This document shows, in pieces, positions 11,110 through 23,264 of a stretch of 64,000 bases of DNA. Location of the stretch: NCBI GenBank assembly GCA_964030785.1, contig OZ034971.1, positions 33,207,304 through 33,271,303 on the forward strand. Direction: 5' to 3'. How positions within the stretch are numbered: the first letter of the stretch is position 1; each line of letters begins with the position of its first letter. The translations under genes were made by a program, and so were the position numbers. A model generated the notes under the pieces. It was given only the letters and a program-made list of their open reading frames with translations, did not search any database and was not told where the DNA came from. Source of the stretch: Siderastrea siderea (lineage: Eukaryota; Cnidaria; Anthozoa; Scleractinia; Rhizangiidae).

Positions 11110-11880
11110 TCGCCCGCCTGCAGGCATAAATACCGGGGATACTCCCTTTTATAGCCTATACGGGACGTGTCGCTGGACAGGGTATGGTTTTGGCCTCTCC
11201 GTCCTGAACAGCGTATGTAATTGTATGCGAGTTTGACGGTCCTAAACAGAGTCTGAACTTGTCCAAAATAGGGTATGGTTTCACGATTGTCGTCGTTAGG
11301 GCTTATACAGAATTCAGCAATCCTAGTTCGGAAACGTGGGTCTCTAAAATTCTTGAAAATTATGTAGTACAAAGGAGTGTGTATTTTGTTTTCATTTGCC
11401 CAAACAGGGACCTAAAATGGAAAGTGTTGTCCTAAACAGGGTTGGTATTTTTAGAGCTTTTTGTGTCCTAAACAGGGTCAGGGTATCAGACCCTCAGTGG
11501 TACCCCTACACCCAAACATGGTTCAAGTTCCCCCCCCCCCCCCCGAGCATAAAATCCGTTCGATCACAGACCATTCTTGCCTGTACGTACCCACTAGGTG
11601 TTGGTGTAATCGGTGAATACTTTGACATTAAATGCTTCTTTTTGTCCGGTAGTAAAGGGATGACTCTTATTTGTTTTGGACATTCAAGCTTAATATTCTT
11701 AATCAAAGTTGAACTTCTAGGTTAAATTTAAACAGGACGGTTGCTTTATCTAAAAAGAGGAAATCCATGTGTTTGTCCAACTAACTGCAACAAAAATCCC
11801 AGATTTTCACGAGACAAAATTTAAATTTGTTTTTTCAATCCGTTGCATAATCGTGCGCTATTCACCGAGCAGCAGCCCTT
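11110..11880. other. Repetitive intergenic DNA with CTAAACAGGG motifs
   Basis: CTAAACAGxG and related GGGTATGG motifs recur between about 11.16 and 11.50 kb, followed by a C-run at 11531-11545. This looks like a degenerate repeat inserted just beyond the 11.1 kb breakpoint. No gene is supported. Confidence 0.5.
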
Positions 11881-12690
11881 AGATTTAACGTACTGGTTGT
11901 CTGTGCATAACAGAGTCATCTAAAATAGCTGTCCCCTTTATAATAAATCTTATAACGTACATGCCAGGCGCCATGTTAGAAATCTGCGCTCTATAACAAA
12001 GCACCTCCCTACCAGGCGAATTCCTTTCCTTGTTCCTTCCCCGGGTTCCTTTATAGAAGAGAATGCAACGAATCGAACTTAGGGACAGTAAAAATACCTG
12101 TTGTGTGTCGGCGTACTTCCCATAACTTACCCCAAAATATTTTATGCCTGTCTTCTTTAGCACTTCAACAGTAAAGTTGGCGCCTCTAGAGCCAAAGTCG
12201 TTAAAGTGATTGTTGGCAAGTGTGACAGCATCAAATCCTGCAAATCTAGAAGTGGAAATTGTTTACTAGTTCCTAAGATATACATGACCTATTATTTTTA
12301 GAGGAATAGCATTCCAGTTAAAATTTGCCAAAAAAAAAAAACAATTAAAATGCTATAAGTTGCTACTGCGATCGAGGAAACAACTTGCTGCAATTTGACT
12401 GCAAGTTGTTGCCGTAATATCAATATTCACAGACTCTAACATTCGTCTGTAAAAGCTGTAAACTTTCAGATTACGAAACCAAGATGGATGGCCGAGTCAT
12501 GAGGGGGGATTAATTCAGTATTTGGCCACTGAGAAAAAGGACAAAGGCTACTGTCTACATCGCAGACCTCCGGTTTCGGCACCACTACAATTATTCCCAC
12601 TACATTAAATTTTTATGTCCTTGAGCTTTAAGAAAATCACTTAAACCAATTAATGGGACATTTACGGGCCTTTTAAATATCGCCATTAAA

Positions 12691-13652
12691 CCCGGCCTGA
12701 TCAATCGATGAAATCGATAATCGATAACAATCGATGACGATCGATAACAATTAATCGATTGATACCGGAAATCGATGACCAATCGATGGCCGAAAATTTG
12801 TGTTTTTTAATTGCCATCGATTATTATCGATTGTCATGGATTGTCATGGATTGGCATCGATTTCCATATTTTTTTGGGAGGTCAAAAGGGAAATATTTTA
12901 CAGAAGAAATACGGTGAAATGAAATTACATAACTATCACACATTTGTCCACGGAGAACACGGCGGAGAAACCGAGTAGAGCATCAGACAAGATCCATGCT
13001 ACATTTTAATATTCCCGTGATTTATTCTTCATATCTTCCTTGACATCCGGCTTGACAATGCCAAGCAATCGGTTATCCTGGTTGTCAAAAGTTCCAAAAT
13101 TTTCGTTGGCTCGTCGCTTCGGTAAAATAATTTCTACCCTCACGGGCTTGTTTACCCCTCCGAGTCCAGGACGCCATCTTGCTTTAGCATCATTAACTGG
13201 ACTTCCTGTTACAGTGCTACCGAAATGAACAAATCTCCCGTCTTCTTCTGAGCAACGAATTGCTCGCCAACTTCAACAGAAAAAGAGCACTCGTGATAAC
13301 CCTTAAATTCAACCCGCTGGATATTCAAAATAACCTGACACATGCTAACCGAGTTATTTGTGCAAAAGACGGAGCAAAAGTACGCGGTCACGAGCGGAAC
13401 TAAATAATTGATCGAAAATCGATCGAAAGCAAACAGCTTGACAGCAAAGACAGTCAATAGTAGTCGACGATCGATGGTAATCGATTGTAATCGATGACAA
13501 TCGATAGCAATTAGAGGACTCGAGCTTGTGATTATCGATTAGTCATCGATTGGCCGATAGCAATCGATAGCAATTAAGTAATTGTCATGGATTGTTATCG
13601 TTTGATCGATTGGATTTCCGATGATCGATTGCCATCGATTGATCAGGCCGGG
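12691..13652. mobile_element. Foldback DNA element with ATCGAT arrays
   Basis: The termini are CCCGGCCTGATCAATCGATG and its inverse, flanked by ATTAAA on both sides (12685-12690 and 13654-13659). Both ends (12705-12860 and 13410-13645) are packed with irregular ATCGAT-containing units. The interior of about 550 bp has no recognised gene. This looks like a non-autonomous element whose subterminal repeats could be transposase binding sites, which is an inference. Confidence 0.75.
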
Positions 13653-15045
13653 TATTAAAGGCTCAGAAAGGACTATTTTAAGAGCCGTTAAAGTGCCTAT
13701 GAACTAAAAATTTTTTTTGCACATGGTGGTAGTTCATTATGTGTTAATTCCGAAGTGGCAAGAGAAATTGGATGGCAAGAAACAAAAATCCGTTTTTTGG
13801 CGGGTGAAAGTACCCAAAATGACCAAAATCGTGTCTCCGAAGACTGGGAACGAGTTGGCCGAGGAAGCGGGCCGTATGACGTCACAAATCACGCAGAATG
13901 TTTGTCTCTTTGGTCTTTGTCAAGTGTTTGAGCGGTGAAACTTATAATTTCCTTGCTAATATTGATATACAATGAAAGCTACCGACGACTGAGGAAAACG
14001 CTAAAATTCAGCTTGAAGTGATTTCGAAGATGTGCAGTTTTTGGGTTTGTCGTCCGTGGATAAAGCCTAAACAACGACAACAACAATCTTGCGCGAAGCA
14101 AGATGGCGAATTGAATTGTTGGGATTGACTAACTTTCAGCTCTACTGGCTTGACTGGCTTGAAGGAGAAGCTTCCAGAATTGAATGGTCAGTACCTTAAT
14201 GTGCTAATAACGAGAGATTGACGCAGCCTTGACTTTACTTCTTTTGTTAAGAGCGTCATTGTATATACTTCAATTATTTTACTCAAACCGATACCAGACA
14301 AGCTCAAGTTTACGGTGTACTTGTTTGTAACTTAATTTGTTCATCTTTCATAGGTTTTTTGCGCCAAGAGAAAGATAGACTCAGTTGTTCGGCTCTTTCG
14401 AATGAGGTCTTTTGCAAAGAAAACACTGATATAAACTTATTAGTTAGCAGGAAGTATTTTATACATTGAAGATAAGCATACTCAAAATTTGCTTGAAATA
14501 TTACATACTTAATGGCTGAGACATCAGTAGTAATTTCTAAAGAGCGTGTTTTATTTATTATAATCAACAGCCTCAAAAGATTTTCAAATGGAAGTGCAGT
14601 GCTTTTATTGTAAATTTCAAGCCATTTGAGGGAACATCTCAAAGCAAATAAATAAGAAATTTTGCGTATGGTGCTCATTTGTGGTCTTTTACTCCACCTG
14701 GAGGTGCTATGAGGATGATGACTGTGATAAATAAAGGTGGACATTGTATGATACGCGTGCAAACTCAGACTAGTGTGACTTCAGCTTTGTCCTTGTAATA
14801 ATCCATCGCTTCTGACTACATGAACTGGTTTAAGTAATTGCTTACACAATATTAGACCAGCTGAGATTTTTGTCCTTCTGTTCAGCAATTTGCTTGAGGA
14901 TTTTGGTTCATACCAATTTCGTGGAAACATGCTATGGCAGGTGAGAGCTAGTGTGCTGAGTTCTTACAGGCTTTATGTGATCACTTATACTTTCATGATG
15001 CTGGTCTCATGTAAATAAACTTAACCATACCTGTCCAGTTATACT

Positions 15046-15155
15046 GGCCCCAGTTGTTCAAAAGTTGGATAGCGCTATCGACCGGATAAATCTCTATCCA
15101 GTGGATAACGTAATTGGTTTCCCTAACACTTATCCACCTTTTGAACAACTGGGCC
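15046..15155. repeat. 110-bp MITE
   Basis: GGCCCCAGTTGTTCAAAAG at the left and its near-inverse CTTTTGAACAACTGGGCC at the right fold into a hairpin over GGATAG/TATCC repeats. It is nested inside the 3.5 kb TTAA element. Confidence 0.75.
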
Positions 15156-15790
15156 CTGGTCTGAGCTCCCTTTGTATACTGGTCTCAGATGACAATAACT
15201 CCCTTGGGTCAATCTCAACACTGAGATGAATATGTAATTTGCTCCAGAAGTACATTTTGAAGTGCCATTTTCATTGAAACATACACCCATTCCAGTTCCA
15301 TGAAGTATGGCAGAAATCAGTGTTAAGTAGAAATTGCCCTCTTTGTGTGTGTAGTTTCATTTTTTGGTTATTTTTGTTTAAGGAGGGGGGGGGATGGGGA
15401 GAGGTTAAGGCAGCTCCCTTGGATCCATAAACCCTTTAAATTACAGTACCTCCCAGTACACTGTACACATTATGCATGTAGTAGCCTTTTTTGTTGTTAA
15501 GAGATATGCTCTTCAGTTACAAATGTCTGAGAGTCTGTGTTCGATCAAGCTCGCATAAACCTTTGAATTCTCCCAACACTTGTGTCCGCATCAAACTTCC
15601 GCTACGTAACCATGCATGCCACTATTAATGTTTGAAGATATGTATTTTAGTATAACAGAACCTCCCTTTGTTACTAGTGTTTTTAAACTGATGGGGTTAT
15701 TATTAAAGCAGTACAAGACGTTTATATGCTATGTCCCTAAATAGCTTGCTTAGGGCGGGAACGTAGCCTACGCAGCTAATTTTTGGAAAA

Positions 15791-15797
15791 ATTATTA

Positions 15798-15835
<38 letters not shown>

Positions 15836-15846
15836 GTTATTATTAC
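15791..15846. repeat. (ATT)n microsatellite
   Basis: A near-pure ATT run in the TTAA element. Confidence 0.9.
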
Positions 15847-17654
15847 AAATTAAAGGTGGAGAATGAGATCGAAAAGTCCCATTTTGAAACCTCATTATTG
15901 ATTTTCTGTTGGCTAATTAGGTGGCTTGTGTGGTAGCTTTCTTGGGTACAGGGAATGAGTCAAGAAGAGACTGAGGCAATTCAGTGTGTGTGAGGAATTT
16001 CCAATACAAAGCCTGCCACAAAATTAAATAATGGGAAATGAAGGTCACATATTTTCATTGCCCTTCAGTAATAAAAATGATTAAATAACTTATGCCATAA
16101 ATTGGAATTAAACTTACATCACCAAGACTGTACTGCAGAAGGGTCAATTAGACGGTGTTACGTGTGGTATGTGAAATTTCATATTATATGGTCCTCTTGA
16201 GATAACGGCAGGAGGGTCAACAAGAAGAGAGGCACAAATCCGTTTGAAATGTGTGGTGTTTAAAGAGGACCACATAAATCAAATACAGTGGAAGCAGAGT
16301 GACTTGCCATAAAAATTATCAATGCTGACCTGAACTGCTTCCTTTTATTTGACGAAACATGTACATGAGGGATTTATAAATATTCCTGTAGCTATCTCTG
16401 ATTAACTAAAACGTCTTGTCTCGTCGTCGGTCAAGACAGTTCCGTTCATTGTTATCCCTTCAAACTCTATGGTGAACATCCAGTTTGAGAAACGTATTGC
16501 ATGTGGTTTCCAAAAAAAACGGAAATGTAAACAAAACTTTGTAGCTCAGTTATGCGTTGTAGATCTTGGATGCTTTTAGGTAATAGTGGACAGATGCATA
16601 TAGCAATAGTTTTGTGGCCAAATTTTGAAAACCTTCTTTATCTCGATCTTTAATCTTGAATTGCAATAATTGCTATTAGTAGAACTAATCCAACAGTGGC
16701 AGAAGTTGCATATATTAACGCGACATTCAAATGCTGCGGCTTTTCCTAGAAGCAGCTCTGTAATGCGGGTCGAATCGAATTCTTACCGAGTCGAACAAGG
16801 TTCAAATGAGTCCGCTTCTCTCCTTAATTCGTTTCCTTTTGAGAAACTACACACACATGCTCTCATTGTGCGAATCCTGCCCTTGTAGCTTACAATCCTG
16901 GGCCCACGAGTCACTCCAAAGTAATTTCTCTTCTGGAAACCCTCTTGTGAGCCATAACACTCTTGTCTTCTGCGCGATTTGTGACGTCACAGCCTTGTAA
17001 TGCGATCGTTTTGGCCGCGCGCAAAATGGAGACACATTTCGGGTGCCAAATTCGAACTTTGCGGCTGGAAAAATATCCCATGCAAAGGGTTCTACTCAAC
17101 AAAACTTACATATTTAGACTGAGGGAGTCATAAACTATCATATTTAGGAGAAAAATTTTTAGTTCATAGGCACTTTAAGTATTGAATTAAAGAATGCGAA
17201 AGGCTTCTTTAAGATGATTTGAAACAGGAAATGTGAATTAAATGTTAAGAAAATTATCCCACGTATCATTAAGAAAAAATAAATAAAAGATAATGTAAAA
17301 AAAGCTTTAATTTTGTACCCTATATTTAAATTAATACAGAATTCCATGCATTTTGTGAGCCATTGCCAATGCCAGGGCACATACTTACAGATCGCTTTAC
17401 CAAGTTAATGAAAATCGGTCTCTAGGTAACATTTTTAGATATTCAGTTATGATTAACGTCTCCCAATTAAAAATCCCTGTTACACCGGTTACCATTTTCG
17501 AGACAGGGGATCCAAAATGCAGCACTCTATACCAAGTACCCGTTACGGCTAAGTAACAAAATAAATAAGTGTTAAAACTAAATCACCTGTTTAGGTGTCG
17601 ACGGTATTTAGCCCAGAATGATAATTGGGGACATCACTAATATCGATTCGGAGT

Positions 17655-17820
17655 TTGGAAATGTTGGTTTTTGAGAAGAGGGGAAAGCCGGCCTACCTGG
17701 AGAAAACCTCTCAGAGTAAAGACAACTCAACCCTCATATGACACTGGGTCCGGGAATCGAACTCAGGCCACATTAGTGGGAGGCGAGTGCTCTTACCGCT
17801 GCATCATCCCTGGCCCCCTC
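17655..17820 (-). mobile_element. tRNA-derived SINE
   Basis: On the minus strand the unit reads GATGATGCAGCGGTAAGAGC, then GAGTTCGATTCCCGG. These resemble the A and B boxes of a tRNA-like polymerase III promoter. They are followed by a tail containing GAGAGGTTTTCTCCAGGTAG. This head and tail match the style of SINEs common in marine invertebrates. It sits just downstream of exon 2 of copy D. Confidence 0.65.
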
Positions 17821-18139
17821 CGAGAGTCCAACGCCTGTTACCAAGCAGGTTGCTTTTTAGTCCTATTTTATAGAGGCGTCAATTTTACCTTAATGCTGCG
17901 GCGGCATTCGGACTTGCATCCAGTATGACTTCCTTTCGACCTTTGTATTTGTAGCAATAGACATCTTTGTCTATAAAGGGAATTCCAAACTCGCCACCGA
18001 GATGTCAGCTTCTCTAATATATGGTGCCACGTCATCAAATGTGTCATTGTATGTGTGATAGCCATGTTCCACGTAATATTTCACTGGACCGGAAAATGCA
18101 ACATCACCAACAAACAGCAAAGTCACATGTTCTGTAAAA

Positions 18140-18930
18140 AGGGGTGGTGTGGTTGGTCATAAATCCAAAGAACAAAAGAGTTCGGGGGAGAATATAGAAC
18201 GTGTATACGTGAAATGAATTTTTCAGTGCAATTGTTTACAAACAGGTATACGTAAATAAAAGGAGTTTCTAAAGAAACTGTGATGTTGCGTCGGTGGAAA
18301 AGTGAAACACAAAAACTTGGATGTATAAGCTGAGTTAATAAGGTACACTGGCCTCCATGAAGAAACTCAAAAGCTGGTGTTTACAGCGTTAGCCCTTCGT
18401 CAGAGCGAATCAAGGGACTTTGGGTTGTGTTTGGTTTAAATGTAGAATGGTGCAGTTACGCTATCCGTGGGAATTAAAGGTGCCGATTTGAAAGATGAAT
18501 GTTTGCTCTCAATTTTTACGGCTTTCTGTGTTGCCCTGTTGTAGGGAAAGACCATAGTCTGTCAAGTGTCAGGGAGATTGAAGTGTCAAGCGACTGCTTT
18601 GCATGCGTCCTTGTCATTTCTTTCGACGTCTCGCAGGTGTTCGCGGGAGCGGTCGCCTAGTCTTCTCCCCTTTCGCCAATGTATATCCTTTTCCATAAGG
18701 TGCACGTCATGCAATAGATAACATTTGCGGAGATGCGTGTAAAGAAATCAGTTATCTTAATAGATCACCCAAGTCCTCAAGTCCTTTTGTTCGCGCTGTG
18801 AATGGAAGGGCAAGTGCTGCACCGTTTGCGCGCGTACTTAAAGGTTTACGTTAAGTCTTCAAAGTGCGGCCCATTCTTCTGTAGAAAGGTTAGAACGCTT
18901 AATGTTGCAGTTTATTACAAGATTACAAGA
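18140..18930. other. Intron 1 of copy D outside the palindrome
   Basis: I see no gene or recognised element here. It joins exon 2 of copy D to the left arm of the large palindrome. Confidence 0.4.
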
Positions 18931-18933
18931 ATA

Positions 18934-21900
18934 ATGAAGCAATGCATTGTGGACTGGATAAGTTAAATAACTTCAAAGCAAAAGTTTTAAAACAAATCAA
19001 TCTGGTTGCTGAAAGGGAAAGTTATACTGAAATCCGGCATTTCAACAAAAAGCAAAAACATTCTGGACAAAATGGCTCAAATGTTAATTAAGTAACCATA
19101 AAGTAGACTATGTAATATTTGAAGAGCATTGCAGGGTTTTAGACCAAACAATAGAACCACATGAAGTCCCAACACCTTTCGACAAATAGCGACTTTGTTT
19201 ATTTGAAACCTAAATCACATTAATGATAAAGGTGATAAAGATTGTAGTCGAATGTAAGTGTCTGAGTGTATTTTACAACGAAGAAACCGTTAAATAGCCA
19301 AAAGAGAGCAAGAAATTTTTCAAATTCCTGTGATCGAAAATATTTATGCATTTTGACTTTGGTACAGGCCCAGGAAGGAAATTATAGTCCTTCATTATAT
19401 GTGTGATGGCCAAGTTCCACTTACTGTTTCGCAGAACCGGAAAAAATCAATATCGTGCGCCACAAACCGGCGAAGTTACTCGTTCTATAATGGGAAAATT
19501 CTTAGATTCTAAATTCTGACGCCGACTCTCGGATGGTTATTCAATTATCACTGAACAAACAGATTTTTTTTCGTCAATTAGCAAATGTCTAGTGCATATA
19601 GCTAGTATATCTAGTGCAATGGTTATAATCGTTTGTCGCCTTTGCAGGAGAAAGAGGGTACAACGATGCGTCCAAGCGCCGAAACGGCACCCGCAAAACT
19701 TATTCATAGTACCTTATATTAATTCTTTTTAGTTACGAATTCAATTAGTCCGTGAACCTAGGTGTCAACAACTGTATAACTCCAACCTGTTAGGACACAT
19801 CTTTGATAAGCCACAGTTTTTCTTGTTATTATTATTCAACAATGTTGAGCCGGATGTGAATCTGTTTGGCTGGACCACATGACCATCTACTGCGCCCAAA
19901 ATAACAAAAAAGTAAATGACCAAAAGAGAGATGCAATTAAGACATTTTGATGATTGAAAATATCTTTTACGTTTTCATTTTAGCATTGAAAAGAACTTGT
20001 ACGTGTAGCAGCTAACTGGTTCGCGTCAGCTGAAGAAAGCGTTTGCAATCGAGGATCAACATTAATTTAACTTTGAACATTGAGGGAGCCTACAGGAAAT
20101 GCACGAAAACAACTAAAAACACAGATAAAGTACTTAGAAAACTCAAACAGATAATCAGAAAACGGGAACCGGCCAGGCTTTCTTACCGTTATCTGTAGTA
20201 ATCACCGGATAAGATGTTAAAATCAGGAGATAAATCATGCATTTCAAAGTGAAACAAATTCTCATTTTCCTTCCTGCTGTATAAATGCTATTTCATATGT
20301 GACCCTCACGGGATTTTGGGTAAAAAGGTAACGCATGAGCACGCTAAAATGACACGCTAAACAATAGGCAGTTAGTGAAATGACACGCAGGCGTGCGAGC
20401 AGTTTGTCAATTAGCACGCCTAATTAAAATTCTGCTTTTGTTTTTAACTCGTTCAGTCGAACAAAGGAATGTCCCGACCTTGGGCCGAACAGGTTTTAGA
20501 CTACACAATTGAACCACATGATGCTTCAGCGCTATTCAAGGTTATTCAACTATAAGCCGGTTTGCATTGTTAAAACCGTGTCTTTCAATAACAATTAAAC
20601 TTTAAAGGGGGCTCTATGTTTTGTCCATGGTGCTGGCAAGAAATTTGAGGCGAGGCTACCAATTCTCATACTTCAGTTTTCCCTACAATATTTTCCCCGA
20701 GATCGGAGTTCATCCGTTAGATATGAGGAGTCGCGGCCTTTGGACCAAAAGGGATTCCCGTGAGTAATTTTGCTCTCTCCTTTGCAAATTTTCAGTTTGT
20801 AGGTTGAAACTCTGTTGGGTTAGCCGATCAAATATACAAATCAATCGTCCGCAGAAAAAATTTGAAAACAAATACATGGAACTGTTTCAAAAGCAACTGG
20901 GCGCTTTCAACCTTGGCTACATTCCTCAAACAGTGAAATCTTTGACCTAGTCATATCTTAAGTTCAGAATTCATAAACAGATTTCTAACTGAAGTTTTAC
21001 GAGAACTCTTGACATCGGATCACCACACAAATACTGTAATTTCTGACGTGCTTGTCTGCCGTGACATAGGTTAGTCTCCTGGAAAGCACGTTTCTGTGGA
21101 AAAATCCCTCGTGCCATATGGAACTATTTAGAGACAGCTGCGAGAATCACATTTCCCTCTAGCATTTTCAACATAAGATTTAAAAATTCCTGAAATTTTG
21201 CTCGTTTTAACAACTGAAATGGCTTAAAATTCGAAATTGCATATTTTATGGCATAATTCTGAACACGATTGCAACCTAAACATTTGAAATTTGCCATGAA
21301 GAGAGAAACTGTAGTCACCTTTCAACTGGCGGAAATCTTTCGGGGCCAAAGTTAACGGTTCCTCCCTCAGACTTTGTAGTAAAACTCATACCTCGCCAAA
21401 AAAAAAGAAAAAAATTACAAAAAAATTGTAAAAATTTGTGGAGTTGGTAGCCTTGCCTGGACTCGATAAACTGGTTTTGAATGAACACCTATTGCTTTTT
21501 AAAAATAGGCTAGCTTAAGCGAGTATTAATTAATACGACAACTAATTTTAGTGATTCACCAGGAAGTCGCTGAGTTCGCTAAAACAAATTGTCATAAGAA
21601 TTTCGTAGTATTTGAGTGCAGAACAGGTTCTTTTGGCAAAACAATAAAACCACACGAAGCTCTGTCGCTTGTCAACAATGGGTGAGTTTGTATAACGATG
21701 CGCCATTCATAAAACACTTGACTAACGGTTGGGATTTTTACTGCGGTAAATTACCAACCAGATGAAAACAATAACAACTTTAATTTAACGACTTCAAAAA
21801 ACTAAAGCTCATTAACCCATTGACTTCTGAGTATGTATCTATGATTAACATTGTAAAAAAGGCAGAATATTAAACAAAAAGCTTTTCTAGCCAAAAATGC

Positions 21901-22172
21901 TTTTAGAAAATTAAAAGTTAAAAAATAAAATTAAGGATGAAATGATTTAAAGGCTAGCATATTTATTGGAATCTGACATTTAGCGTCATAAAGTCGTTAA
22001 ACGCCGCAAGAAATCCATTTGTATCACCCTGGGCTCGTTTTATTCCTTGCAACTTTTTTGACATTGTTTATCTTCCTTTCCGCAGACACTAATCCATTTG
22101 GCGTTTTTTAGAGGTTCAGGGTGAAGTCCTTGTGCTCCCAGGACGCCATTTCTGAAGAAGAGAATTAAGAGA
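18934..22172 (-). repeat. Left arm of large palindrome
   Basis: This is the reverse complement of about 22712-26078. Landmarks pair across the centre. The leader exon at 20187-20265 pairs with 24745-24823, and the terminal exon at 22040-22151 with 22736-22886. Motifs near 19150, 20505 and 21640 pair with those near 25860, 24435 and 23290. Small indels and substitutions are scattered, so the arms are not under current perfect conversion. The outer breakpoint falls inside a leader-like exon (ATG at 18947 on minus), which then reads into a stop. Confidence 0.9.
22040..22151 (-). pseudogene. CapA-like terminal exon, left arm, 39 nt deleted
   Basis: The minus-strand exon starts after TTCAG and ends at TAA. 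It is 112 nt against 151 nt in copy B and in the right arm, an in-frame loss of 13 codons after GVLGA. The cysteine-bearing tail (VCGKEDKQC then SCKE) is kept. No exons 1-6 lead into it on this strand. Confidence 0.75.
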
Positions 22173-22430
22173 GAGGCTCCTTAATAAACATTTTGAACCC
22201 AGAAGTCTCAGTAATCCGTCTGGTCTGAACGTTCGATTTAGATGAGTTAACTCGTAGCTCGAGTCAGGAGTCAAGCTAGAGTCAACTTCAGAAAAATTTA
22301 ATTTAAAAATAATCAATCGTTTGCTAACGATTCTTGTTCTAAAAAAACTGCGACGGGGTAGAAATAGGCATTAACAGTCGTTCGTTGGCGTGTCATTTTG
22401 TTGTCGTACAGTGTTGGTAATGTTGGTGTG

Positions 22431-22690
22431 ATCACCTAAAGTTTTCCCCACTTTTTGGTTCTACAGAATGTGTATGGGAGACTGGGCAGGAAACCTGATA
22501 AACCACTGATAGAAGCTTACGAGCACTATACTTTTAGACACATGGAGGAGTTGTATTCAACCCAGATATCCAACCCAAGGATAATCTTATTCAGGAGGGA
22601 ATAGAAAATATCCCGCCCTTCCTCGTGTAAGTTACAATAGGGACAGTAAATGATTCACCCAACAAACATTTTGCAACCGACGCGAGAAAC
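22431..22690 (+). repeat. Direct repeat containing exon 6, right copy
   Basis: Same-orientation match to 10815-11109, lying in the spacer of the palindrome. Its exon 6 (from 22467) lacks the stop seen in copy A, but a deletion after position 22568 removes the end of the exon and its splice donor. Confidence 0.8.
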
Positions 22691-22735
22691 TTCCCCGGTT
22701 TGAAATTGGCCCTCGCTCTTAATTCTCTTCTTTAG

Positions 22736-22886
22736 AAATGGCGTCCTGGGAGCAAAATATCTACCTTTGAAAATTGCTTTTGATCACAAAACCAAGCGAC
22801 TTCACCCTGAACCTCTAAAGAACGCCAAATGGATTAGTGTCTGCGGAAAGGAAGATAAACAATGTTTAAAAAGTTGCAAGGAATAA
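22736..22886 (+). CDS. CapA-like terminal exon, right arm
   Basis: Intact 151-nt terminal exon (acceptor TTTAG, stop TAA). It matches that of copy B in length and sequence, including the tail VCGKEDKQC then SCKE. A candidate AATAAA lies about 80 bp downstream (near 22968). It could be the lost 3' end of copy A, displaced by the inverted segment between 11.1 and 22.4 kb. No complete upstream exon 6 with a donor is next to it, so on its own it is an orphan. Confidence 0.6.
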
Positions 22887-23264
22887 AACGAGCCCAGGGT
22901 GATACAAATGGATTTTTCGCGGCGTTTAACGACTTTATGACGCTAAATGTCAGATTTCAATAAATATGCTAGCCTTTATATTATTTCGTCTTTAATTTTA
23001 ATTTTTGACTTTTAATTTTCTAAAAGCATTTTTGGCTGGAAAAGTTTTTTGTTGAATATTCTGTCTTTTTACAATGTTAATCATAGATACATATTCGGAA
23101 GTCAATGGCCACGGATTAATGTGCTTTAGCCTTTTGAAGTCGTTGAAATAAAGTGCTTATTGTTTTCATCTGGTTGGTAATTTACCGCAGTAAAAATCCC
23201 AACCATAGTCAAGGGGTTTTTGAAAGGCGCATCGTTACACAAACTCACCCCTTTTTAAAGGCGA

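Larger units (their letters stand above)
13692..17174. mobile_element. 3.5-kb DNA element flanked by TTAA
   Basis: The left end AGTGCCTATGAACTAAAAAT and its inverse at the right end are each bordered by TTAA (13688-13691 and 17175-17178). Subterminal DNA is also related in inverted form (GACGTCACAAATCxCGCAGAA at about 13.88 kb and 16.98 kb). TTAA targets are typical of piggyBac and Kolobok elements. I see no transposase, so it is either non-autonomous or decayed. It lies in intron 2 of copy D and carries a smaller MITE at 15046-15155. Confidence 0.75.
12098..20265 (-). pseudogene. CapA/PgsA-like gene copy D, partial and inverted
   Basis: Minus-strand exons are 20265-20187 (79 nt, leader MRICFTLKCMIYLLIL, donor gtaaga), 18131-17889 and 12245-12098. 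Exon 2 begins EHVTLLFVGDVAFSGPVKYY and carries ADISVASLE. It is 243 nt where the intact copies have 244, and a one-base loss near the LESPF motif throws the frame into TAG. Exon 3 (148 nt) reads FAGFDAVTLANNHFNDFG and is open. No exon 4-6 follows on this strand before 11.1 kb, so the copy is truncated. Intron 2 has gained three insertions (12691-13652, 13692-17174 and a SINE at about 17.7 kb). The sequence is closer to copy C than to B in some codons. Confidence 0.7.

Noticed and set aside
14310..14762. 150-codon minus frame
   Set aside because: No recognisable motif. It lies inside the TTAA-flanked element in AT-rich DNA.
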